From Candidatus Zhuqueibacterota bacterium (GTDB lineage: Bacteria; Zhuqueibacterota; Zhuqueibacteria; Oceanimicrobiales; Oceanimicrobiaceae), in contig JAABYK010000042.1 of assembly GCA_011775825.1 (NCBI GenBank), forward strand, positions 3,744-9,939: a DNA stretch of 6,196 nucleotides, read 5' to 3'. Positions 1-5,475 of this stretch are shown here, piece by piece. Under the pieces are notes generated by a model that was not told the origin of the DNA, did not search any database, and saw nothing but the letters and a program-made list of their open reading frames with translations. Each line of letters begins with the position of its first letter. Positions within the stretch are counted from its first letter, which is position 1. A program made the translations under genes and the position numbers.

Positions 1-60
1 GGAAAGCTGAACAGTTACATATTTTTTATCTCTATTAGGGTCAAAACGAAAGGTATCGCC

Positions 61-1341
61 ATGCCGGAATACCACACAACTCAATCGTACGCCAACAAAT
101 TGGATGAGCAGGATCCGTTAGCTCGCTACCGCGATCTGTTTTTCATTCCGAAGTCAGAAAAGGGCAAAGACTGCATCTACTTCTCGGGTAACTCACTGGG
201 CTTGCAACCGAAGAACGCTAAAGAATACGTCGAGCAGGAATTGGACGACTGGGCGAAACTCGCGGTGGAGGCTCATTTTGAAGCCAAACATCCCTGGCTA
301 CCCTATCACGAGTTCCTTGCCGAACAAATGGCTCAATTGGTGGGCGCCAGCCCCTTCGAAGTAGTGGTAATGAACAGCTTGACCGTAAATCTGCATCTCA
401 TGCTGGTTTCGTTCTATCAACCAACTGCGACTCGGCACAAAATTGTCATGGAAGATCGCGCCTTTCCTTCCGACCAATACGCGGTCAAGTCGCAAATCAA
501 ATTCCGAGGATTCGATCCGAAGACAAGCCTCATTGAGCTGAAGCCGCGCCCCGGAGAGTCCACCCTCCGTACAGAAGATATTGAAACGTTTATTGAAAAA
601 GAAGGCGACACCGTCGCCCTGATCCTGCTTGGAGGCATCAACTACTATACCGGTCAGGCCTTCGAGATGCATCGAATCACCCAAGCTGGTCACAAAAGGG
701 GCTGCCTCGTCGGCTTTGATTTGGCCCACGCCGCCGGCAATCTGAGGTTGAATCTGCACGATTGGGATGTTGATTTCGCGGTTTGGTGCTCATACAAATA
801 TCTGAACGCCGGCCCGGGAGCGGTGGCCGGATGTTTCGTCAATGAACGCTTTGCCAATCGTTCCGACATCCCGAGACTGGCCGGTTGGTGGGGGCAAAAC
901 AAGGAGACCCGATTTCAAATGGGGCCGGACTTTGAGCCGATTCCCGGCGCCGAAGGTTGGCAAATCAGCAATCCGGCGATTCTGCCAATGGCGACTCTGA
1001 GGGCCTCCATGGATATTTTTAGCGAAATCGGCATGGAAAAGTTGCGTGCGAAAAGTGAACGGCTCACCGGTTACCTGGAGTTCTTGCTCAACCAGCAACA
1101 AAACGACCGGGTGCACATCATCACGCCCGAGCATCCGGGTCAACGAGGATGCCAGCTTTCCATCAGGGTTCAAGAAGAAGGCATGGCTTTGTATGAGAAG
1201 CTAAGAGCCAATGGGGTCGCCTGCGATTGGCGTCAACCGGATGTGATTCGCGTGGCGCCGGTTCCGCTCTACAATGAATTCATGGATGTCTATCGATTTG
1301 CCGAAATCTTCCAAAGAGAGTATCACAGCATTTTTGATTGA
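61..1341 (+). CDS. kynU: Kynureninase (L-kynurenine hydrolase, PLP-dependent)
   Basis: PLP enzyme of fold type I that hydrolyses 3-hydroxykynurenine (or kynurenine) to 3-hydroxyanthranilate (or anthranilate) plus alanine, in the cytoplasm. Family landmarks are in order over 426 residues: NSLTVNLH at 105-112 (phosphate-binding region), FPSD at 135-138 (ring-stacking Phe and conserved Asp), FDLAHAAGN at 219-227 with Asp220 for the pyridine nitrogen, and WCSYKYLNAGPG at 242-253, where Lys246 is the expected Schiff-base lysine. GWWG (275-278), QISNP (301-305) and IRVAPVPLYN (396-405) follow, with Arg397 the expected substrate-carboxylate ligand. Roles are taken from the known family. Length is normal and no key residue is missing. 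The ATG is preceded by a modest GAAAGG at 48-53. Together with kmo downstream it supplies two consecutive steps, suggesting de novo NAD synthesis from tryptophan or tryptophan catabolism. The upstream region is cut at the window edge, so its promoter is unseen. Confidence 0.97.
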   Translation: MPEYHTTQSYANKLDEQDPLARYRDLFFIPKSEKGKDCIYFSGNSLGLQPKNAKEYVEQELDDWAKLAVEAHFEAKHPWLPYHEFLAEQMAQLVGASPFEVVVMNSLTVNLHLMLVSFYQPTATRHKIVMEDRAFPSDQYAVKSQIKFRGFDPKTSLIELKPRPGESTLRTEDIETFIEKEGDTVALILLGGINYYTGQAFEMHRITQAGHKRGCLVGFDLAHAAGNLRLNLHDWDVDFAVWCSYKYLNAGPGAVAGCFVNERFANRSDIPRLAGWWGQNKETRFQMGPDFEPIPGAEGWQISNPAILPMATLRASMDIFSEIGMEKLRAKSERLTGYLEFLLNQQQNDRVHIITPEHPGQRGCQLSIRVQEEGMALYEKLRANGVACDWRQPDVIRVAPVPLYNEFMDVYRFAEIFQREYHSIFD

Positions 1342-1382
1342 TTTCATTGTCTATTAACCTTCAGGGGCATGGCTTTTGGGGA

Positions 1383-1541
1383 CACGGAGTTCACCGAGAA
1401 ATCTGAGGACACGAAGTATTTCAATGAAGCTGAAATTGGAACCTTGCTCAAAACCCGGGCTAAAAATAGGACCAATCCAATCACGGACATTTCAGTCAAG
1501 CGCTACTCAGTGTCCTCTGTGAAATTTCTGAGCACTCAGTG
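1383..1541. repeat. Long imperfect palindromic intergenic element (MITE-like relic)
   Basis: The left arm (1383-1418, starting CACGGAGTTCACCGAGAAAT) matches the reverse complement of the right arm (1504-1541) with a few mismatches and small gaps. Shared blocks are CAC.GAGT, AGAAAT, GAGGACAC and AGTA. Inside, CTGAAAT at 1430-1436 pairs with ATTTCAG at 1489-1495, ATTGGA at 1435-1440 with TCCAAT at 1476-1481, and CCCGGG sits at 1454-1459, all close to one centre near 1460. The whole is therefore one long palindrome. It fills most of the 274-bp gap after kynU. A 60-codon open frame (1369-1551) runs through it; its end reads SVSSVKF, the kind of peptide given by widespread 'cacagag/ttctctgtg' intergenic repeats, so I do not call it a gene. 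No transposase is nearby. It may be a non-autonomous element or simply a folded RNA spacer. Confidence 0.7.
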
Positions 1542-1599
1542 GTACCAATGATCAAATCACTTTATTCTAACTTTAAACTTCATATATAAATACGTTTTC

Positions 1600-1607
1600 A
1601 GGAGGGG
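1600..1607 (+). promoter_or_regulatory. Strong ribosome binding site of the TPR-protein gene
   Basis: AGGAGGGG lies 8 bases before the ATG at 1616. This near-perfect Shine-Dalgarno sequence fixes that start. It sits just downstream of an A/T-rich stretch (about 1558-1597) that could hold a promoter, although I see no convincing -35/-10 pair. Confidence 0.85.
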
Positions 1608-1615
1608 TTTAAATC

Positions 1616-2974
1616 ATGGCGAAGAAGAAAAAGAAGAGAAAAAGGGCACCGCAATCCTCGTCCTCGCTTTCACCAAAAAAATATGTTATGACCAAAGCGC
1701 GTCAACTTCCCATCCATGAATGTTTGATTACACAGGATTGGGAAGAGGTTGGTGTGGCAAGCATTCTCATAACGAGAAAACATAAGAACGATAAAATTAC
1801 ATTCGGTTTATACCTTGTGGATTTGTTGTGTCTTGGCGTAAAAGACACGTTCTTTGAGTTCAATTTAGCTACATATGAGTACCAAAGCTTTCTGGAAAAA
1901 TGCCAGGAAGAACAAGACTGGGTAGAATGTGATTACGACTTGGCCCACAATATCATTTACGGGGCAGTCGAATTCGCCGAGAAATATGGCTTTAAACCGC
2001 ACAAGGATTTTGCGGTGACGCGCCACATTCTCAAAGAACATGACGAAAACACGCCGTCAATGGACATTGAATTTGGGGAAGATGGCAGGCCTTGTCTTGT
2101 CTCAACAGTTTATGAAGATCCATCTCAGAATATCGCACAACTGGACAAGACGGCCGGCAAAGGCAATTATGATGTGGTGCATCTTGATAAGTTTGGCTTT
2201 GTTAAAGAAATGGATGACGAAGAATGGGACGATGAAGAGGACTGGACCGAATGGGACGATGAATGGCAACTGGACGATCACGAGGAAGAACAGTCTGAAG
2301 AGGAGGTGTTCGAGCTCCTCGATTATTTATATGAGCAAAAGTTTGGCCAGGAGCGGGCGTCTCCTGAGCAAAAAGAGATCAAATTGCATAGCTACACGAT
2401 TCACTTCGACGCCATCGAATCACCACACTATGCTCTGACTCCAGAACAGCGGAAAGAGGCGCAAAATCTCTATAAACTTTGTGTGGTTAATCCCAAGCAG
2501 GCCATCCCCTTGTTAAAAGAAAAGACCAAACAACACCCGGACCACCCGCTCTATTATAACTACCTGGCGAATGCTTATGAAAGCGCCAGAAAACATCGAC
2601 AGGCTCAGAAAATCGTCGAAGAGACCTATAAAAAATTCCCGGATTACTTGTTTGCCAAGTGTAATTATGCCCAGTATTTGTTCAACAAAAACAAGCTCGA
2701 CCAGATACCCGCGGTATTCGACAATAAGTTTGAGTTGAAATCCCTGTATCCCCAAAGGGATGAATTTCACATTAACGAAGTTTTGGCTTTTAACGCGATC
2801 ATGTGTAGATATTTTACAAGAATTGATGACATGAGGACGGCGCAGGTTTATTATAAGCTGTTGAAAGAGTTCGAAGACTTCGAACATCCAATGAAGGAAG
2901 TGGCGTTGCGTGAACTCAGATTGAAAAAATTCGAAAAGTTATCTGAACTTGAGCCAAACGACTGGCAGTCCTGA
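1616..2974 (+). CDS. TPR-like protein with Lys-rich N-tail and acidic linker, function unknown
   Basis: Function not recognised. The 452 residues fall into four parts. Residues 3-10 are nearly all Lys/Arg. Residues ~24-195 form a compact-looking domain that starts KARQLPIHECLI (27-38) and includes ITFGLYLVDLLCLGVKDTFF (61-80); I recall similar stretches in uncharacterised FCB-group proteins but cannot name a family. Residues ~197-231 are a strongly acidic, Trp-punctuated linker (EWDDE at 203-207 and 212-216). Residues ~275-440 are helical and TPR-like, the clearest pair being around 309-342 and 343-370 (YYNYLANAYESARKHRQAQKI). There is no signal peptide or membrane helix, so it is expected in the cytoplasm. 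The gene appears more A/T-rich than kynU and kmo by eye. It ends 18 bases before kmo, which suggests co-transcription, but nothing in the sequence ties it to kynurenine chemistry. A scaffold or adaptor role is only a guess. Confidence 0.85.
   Translation: MAKKKKKRKRAPQSSSSLSPKKYVMTKARQLPIHECLITQDWEEVGVASILITRKHKNDKITFGLYLVDLLCLGVKDTFFEFNLATYEYQSFLEKCQEEQDWVECDYDLAHNIIYGAVEFAEKYGFKPHKDFAVTRHILKEHDENTPSMDIEFGEDGRPCLVSTVYEDPSQNIAQLDKTAGKGNYDVVHLDKFGFVKEMDDEEWDDEEDWTEWDDEWQLDDHEEEQSEEEVFELLDYLYEQKFGQERASPEQKEIKLHSYTIHFDAIESPHYALTPEQRKEAQNLYKLCVVNPKQAIPLLKEKTKQHPDHPLYYNYLANAYESARKHRQAQKIVEETYKKFPDYLFAKCNYAQYLFNKNKLDQIPAVFDNKFELKSLYPQRDEFHINEVLAFNAIMCRYFTRIDDMRTAQVYYKLLKEFEDFEHPMKEVALRELRLKKFEKLSELEPNDWQS
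2222..2263 (+). repeat. In-frame 15-bp direct repeat coding the acidic linker
   Basis: GAATGGGACGATGAA occurs at 2222-2236 and again, identically, at 2249-2263. The 27-base offset is exactly nine codons, giving EWDDE twice (residues 203-207 and 212-216). This looks like a small tandem duplication that has partly diverged, or selection for a repeated Trp/Asp/Glu pattern. Confidence 0.85.
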
Positions 2975-2992
2975 ATTGCCAAACAACAGAAC

Positions 2993-4366
2993 ATGACAAC
3001 TTCTACTGATTCTTCACACACTCGGGTCACGTTAATCGGCGCAGGATTGGCCGGTTCTCTGCTTGCCATTTATCTAGCCAAAAAGGGCATAAAAGTCGAT
3101 GTCTATGAGCGGCGACCGGACATGCGGAAGGTGGACATCAGTGCCGGGCGTTCCATCAATATGGCCCTGTCCACGAGAGGCATTCATGGGTTGAAAGAGG
3201 TCGGAATACATGACAAGATCATGGCCAAAGCCATTCCCATGAAAGGCCGCATGATGCATTCCGTTGAAGGCAAACTCAGCTTCCATCCCTACGGGAAAGA
3301 AGAATGGGAATTCATCAACTCCATCTCGCGCGCCGAATTGAACATGGCGTTGATGAACGAAGCGGAAAACTACCCCGATGTCAACTTTCACTTTAACCAA
3401 AAATGCACAGGCTTCGACGTCAAAAACCGCGAACTCGCATTGTACGATGAAACAACCGACCGTGAAACCAGGCTCCCGGTCAACACCATGATTGCCACCG
3501 ATGGCGCCAGTTCCGCCATTCGACTTGAGATGACAAAACGAGACCGGTTTAATCTCTCCCAACACTACCTCGAACATGGCTATAAGGAATTGACCATTCC
3601 ACCCGGTGCTGACGGTGAGTTTCTGCTGGAAAAACATGCCTTGCATATTTGGCCGCGCGGCACTTATATGCTGATTGCACTGCCCAACCTCGACGGAAGC
3701 TTCACCTGCACGTTGTTTTTTCCATTTGAGGGCGAATTTAGCTTTGAAACGCTGAACACCGAGGAGAAGGTCCTCAGTTTTTTCAAAGCGCAATTTCCCG
3801 ATGCCGTACCGCTCATGCCGACATTGCAGGAGGACTTTTTTGCCAATCCCACCGGCTCACTCGTCACCATCAAATGCGCTCCCTGGTTCGTAGAAGACAA
3901 AGCGCTATTGCTCGGTGACGCAGCCCACGCCATCGTGCCGTTTTTCGGACAGGGCATGAATTGCGCGTTTGAAGATTGTACCTACTTAAATCACTGCATC
4001 GAGAAGTACGGCACAGATTGGCAGAAGATTTTCCCGGAATACCAAAGCCTTCGAAAAGCGAACACGGATGCCATTGCGGACATGGCGCTGGAAAATTTTA
4101 TCGAAATGCGCGACCGCGTGGCCGACGCCCAATTTCTATTGAGGAAAGACGTCGAATTTGCCCTGGAAGAAAAATATCCGAACAGATTCATCCCCAGATA
4201 CTCCATGGTGTCATTTCATCGCATCCCCTATGCCACGGCTTATGAGCGGGGAGAGATCCAGGAGGAAATCCTCGATGAATTGTGTCAGTCTATCCAGAGC
4301 GTTGACGAACTGGACTGGCAAAAAGCCGACTCGCTCGTTCAGCAACGCTTACCGAAAGTCGAGTAA
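2993..4366 (+). CDS. kmo: Kynurenine 3-monooxygenase (FAD-dependent hydroxylase)
   Basis: Class A flavoprotein monooxygenase that uses NADPH and O2 to hydroxylate L-kynurenine to 3-hydroxykynurenine, the substrate of the KynU encoded upstream. The 457 residues show an N-terminal Rossmann fingerprint GAGLAG (16-21) ending in VYERR (37-41), then GRSINMALSTRG (52-63), a strong KMO signature. After it come the DG-type motif ATDGASSAIR (168-177), HGYKEL (195-200), the FAD-ribityl block GDAAHAIVPFFGQGMN (308-323) and FHRIPYATAYERG (408-420), all typical of KMO rather than general aromatic hydroxylases. Length matches bacterial KMOs. The C-terminus is hydrophilic, without the membrane anchor of the eukaryotic enzyme, so a soluble protein is expected. 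The ATG at 2993 is the only Met ahead of the fingerprint. No Shine-Dalgarno sequence precedes it, so coupling to translation of the upstream gene, 18 bases away, is plausible. Confidence 0.97.
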   Translation: MTTSTDSSHTRVTLIGAGLAGSLLAIYLAKKGIKVDVYERRPDMRKVDISAGRSINMALSTRGIHGLKEVGIHDKIMAKAIPMKGRMMHSVEGKLSFHPYGKEEWEFINSISRAELNMALMNEAENYPDVNFHFNQKCTGFDVKNRELALYDETTDRETRLPVNTMIATDGASSAIRLEMTKRDRFNLSQHYLEHGYKELTIPPGADGEFLLEKHALHIWPRGTYMLIALPNLDGSFTCTLFFPFEGEFSFETLNTEEKVLSFFKAQFPDAVPLMPTLQEDFFANPTGSLVTIKCAPWFVEDKALLLGDAAHAIVPFFGQGMNCAFEDCTYLNHCIEKYGTDWQKIFPEYQSLRKANTDAIADMALENFIEMRDRVADAQFLLRKDVEFALEEKYPNRFIPRYSMVSFHRIPYATAYERGEIQEEILDELCQSIQSVDELDWQKADSLVQQRLPKVE

Positions 4367-4402
4367 TCGACGCCTTTCTAAAGAGCCCTCGCTTAATTCG
4401 AT

Positions 4403-4429
4403 CCCCCGGAGGCTCCAAGCCTCCGGGGG
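4403..4429. terminator. Perfect 12-bp GC-rich hairpin in the convergent gap
   Basis: CCCCCGGAGGCT (4403-4414), loop CCA, then AGCCTCCGGGGG (4418-4429): a perfect 12-bp stem between the ends of kmo (plus) and the thioredoxin gene (minus). Its position suits a bidirectional transcription stop. Neither side carries an immediate T-tract; a T-rich stretch on the plus strand begins only at about 4515. The loop-side sequence GCTCCAAGCC (4412-4421) is repeated at 4438-4447. It may instead be a dispersed palindromic repeat; the terminator role is inferred from position. Confidence 0.5.
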
Positions 4430-4557
4430 GTGACCGCGCTCCAAGCCGATTTTGTGCTCCTGCATTCTGGAAATAAATGTTCAGGCTGAAAGCTGAAGTC
4501 GGCTGTCAAACTCGATTTTTCTGTCTTTCTATTTTCTGTTACAACGACATTTAAGCT

Positions 4558-5121
4558 TCATTGTGAACGAAAACTCACATAGTGCTGCAAGTAGTTTTGG
4601 AGATGCCCCGCGATCAACGCTTCATAATCCTCCAACGATTCGGAGTATCCGATATGCTTGAATCTCAATTTACCCTCTCGGTCGACAATCATCAAGGTCG
4701 GATAGTATTTGATCCCTAACTTCGTCGACAAAGTGGCATCCGTGTCGTAGGCCACCGGAAACGAGTAGCCATTCTGCTCCACAACGGCCCGCACCCGGTC
4801 GATTGAATCCCCGTCCTGACCTGTGTTGACTGCCAGAAATGCCACGCCTGGATTGTCTTTGTATTTGTCGAATACACGATGAAACTCCGGCAAAGCTTTC
4901 CGACAGGCCCCGCACCAGGTCGCCCAAAATTCCAGAATCAGAATTTGGCCTTCAAAATCGGTGGAGTTGATGACATTGCCCTGCAAATCCAAGAGACGAA
5001 AATCTTCGATCGGCTCATTCAACCGAGCCGTCACGATCCATCGATAGATGCTTTTGCGTGCAATCCAGAGTGCAGAGAAACAAATGAGTCCGGCAATTAC
5101 GGCATATTTAAGAATCCGCAT
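4558..5121 (-). CDS. Membrane-anchored TlpA/ResA-like thiol-disulfide oxidoreductase
   Basis: Thioredoxin-fold protein of 187 residues, anchored in the cytoplasmic membrane with its catalytic domain facing the periplasm. Residues ~6-20 are a hydrophobic helix after a positively charged start (MRILK); I see no lipobox or obvious cleavage site, so it is probably an uncleaved anchor. The redoxin domain follows: LQGNVINSTDFEGQILILEF (46-65), the active site WCGAC (69-73, Cys70 and Cys73), and the cis-Pro site YYPTLMIVD (139-147, Pro141). FLAVNTGQD (95-103) and the insertion around 104-125 are typical of TlpA/ResA/AhpC-TSA proteins. Such proteins reduce or exchange disulfides, for example in cytochrome c maturation, but no partner gene is visible here, so the substrate is unknown. 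The ATG is fixed by an AGGAGG five bases upstream. The gene converges on kmo. Confidence 0.92.
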   Translation of the reverse strand: MRILKYAVIAGLICFSALWIARKSIYRWIVTARLNEPIEDFRLLDLQGNVINSTDFEGQILILEFWATWCGACRKALPEFHRVFDKYKDNPGVAFLAVNTGQDGDSIDRVRAVVEQNGYSFPVAYDTDATLSTKLGIKYYPTLMIVDREGKLRFKHIGYSESLEDYEALIAGHLQNYLQHYVSFRSQ

Positions 5122-5126
5122 GATGG

Positions 5127-5132
5127 CCTCCT
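5127..5132 (-). promoter_or_regulatory. Ribosome binding site of the TlpA-like gene
   Basis: On the minus strand AGGAGG stands five bases before the ATG at 5121, a consensus Shine-Dalgarno sequence that decides the start. Confidence 0.88.
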
Positions 5133-5152
5133 ACATTTAGGTTGAACAAATG

Positions 5153-5219
5153 GGAGTGCAAAAATCAGCGAAGCGTATTTTTGCAAATGGGTGGACGAAA
5201 CGACCGATTTTTGCACTCC
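5153..5219. repeat. 14-bp perfect inverted repeat with TGCAAAAAT core
   Basis: GGAGTGCAAAAATC (5153-5166) is the exact reverse complement of GATTTTTGCACTCC (5206-5219), with 39 bases between. A further partial copy, ATTTTTGCA, lies inside at 5177-5185, and TTTGCACTAC follows at 5240-5248. CAAATGGG also occurs twice (5147-5154 and 5184-5191). It lies about 30-100 bases upstream of the TlpA-like start, so it could be an operator-type site, part of the 5' leader, or the ends of a small repeat element. The sequence does not decide between these. Confidence 0.7.
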
Positions 5220-5327
5220 TGTGATGACGAAAAAATAGTTTGCACTACAGCGAAAGTTATCAATTATGGCAAAAATTTGAACTCAACCTCAAGCGGTGTG
5301 AGCGGCATCATGGAACTCACCCCCCAA

Positions 5328-5354
5328 CCCCCTTCTCTTGTGAAGAGAAGGGGG
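5328..5354. repeat. Left hairpin of the doublet
   Basis: CCCCCTTCTCTT (5328-5339), loop GTG, AAGAGAAGGGGG (5343-5354): a perfect 12-bp stem. It is followed on the plus strand by TTATTCT, a weak T-rich tail. Confidence 0.85.
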
Positions 5355-5389
5355 TTATTCTAACAGCATGTCCATGCGCGGAACAAAGT

Positions 5390-5415
5390 CCCCCTCTCTT
5401 GGTCAAGAGAGGGGG
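5390..5415. repeat. Right hairpin of the doublet
   Basis: CCCCCTCTCTT (5390-5400), loop GGTC, AAGAGAGGGGG (5405-5415): a perfect 11-bp stem. On the minus strand it lies about 60 bases past the end of the upstream methyltransferase-like gene and is followed by ACTTTGTT, so it could act as that gene's transcription stop, though the T-tract is poor. Confidence 0.85.
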
Positions 5416-5475
5416 ATTTAGGGGGTGAGTTCTCAAGAAAGTGTCGCTGTAGTACTTTTAGAATTCGAACGCTCC

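Larger units (their letters stand above)
5313..5432. repeat. REPIN-like doublet: two inverted C-rich hairpin units
   Basis: Two copies of one ~45-base unit face each other. GAACTCACCCCC (5313-5324) is the exact reverse complement of GGGGGTGAGTTC (5421-5432), and inside each end lies a strong hairpin (5328-5354 and 5390-5415). Read outward-in, both units go GAACTCACCCCC, a short A-containing spacer, then a CCCCCT.TCTCTT stem. At the centre, GCATG-TC-CATGC (5366-5377) is a small palindrome centred within one base of the element's symmetry point. This layout fits the REP doublets (REPINs) known from many bacteria and mobilised by TnpA-REP/RAYT transposases elsewhere in the genome; none is encoded here. 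The identity as a REPIN is inference, while the inverted structure is seen directly. It may also stop or protect transcripts. Confidence 0.75.
5244..5453. repeat. 10-bp inverted repeat bracketing the REPIN-like element
   Basis: ACTACAGCGA (5244-5253) is the exact reverse complement of TCGCTGTAGT (5444-5453), with related flanking bases: CGAAAG after the left copy and GAAAGTG before the right. The two copies enclose the hairpin doublet at 5313-5432, as end repeats of a larger element or insertion target would, but ten bases alone is a modest match and the two structures do not share a centre. Confidence 0.45.

Noticed and set aside
15..38. TTACAT and TATTAG as a promoter for kynU
   Set aside because: The spacing is only 12 bases and the matches are poor; the upstream region is cut by the window edge.
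298..759. Minus-strand open frames opposite kynU, up to 153 codons
   Set aside because: They are antisense to a fully conserved kynureninase with all its motifs and lack start signals; shadows of the real gene.
1369..1551. A 60-codon plus-strand open frame between kynU and the TPR gene
   Set aside because: It lies almost wholly in the palindromic repeat, has no ribosome site and is compositionally unlike its neighbours; the peptide is a by-product of the repeat.
3074..3793. A 239-codon minus-strand open frame opposite kmo
   Set aside because: It is antisense to the conserved FAD domain and has no recognisable domain or ribosome site; coding-strand composition explains it.
5133..5164. TTGCAC and TAAATG on the minus strand as a promoter of the TlpA-like gene
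   Set aside because: Each box matches only about half the consensus and a start there would leave almost no leader before the ribosome site.
5142..5428. Two short plus-strand open frames in the repeat-filled gap
   Set aside because: Both run through hairpin repeats (reading Pro/Ser-Leu-rich repeat peptides) without ribosome sites.
5153..5453. A CRISPR array in the repeat-rich gap
   Set aside because: Repeats are few, inverted rather than direct, irregularly spaced and without unique spacers; no cas gene is present.
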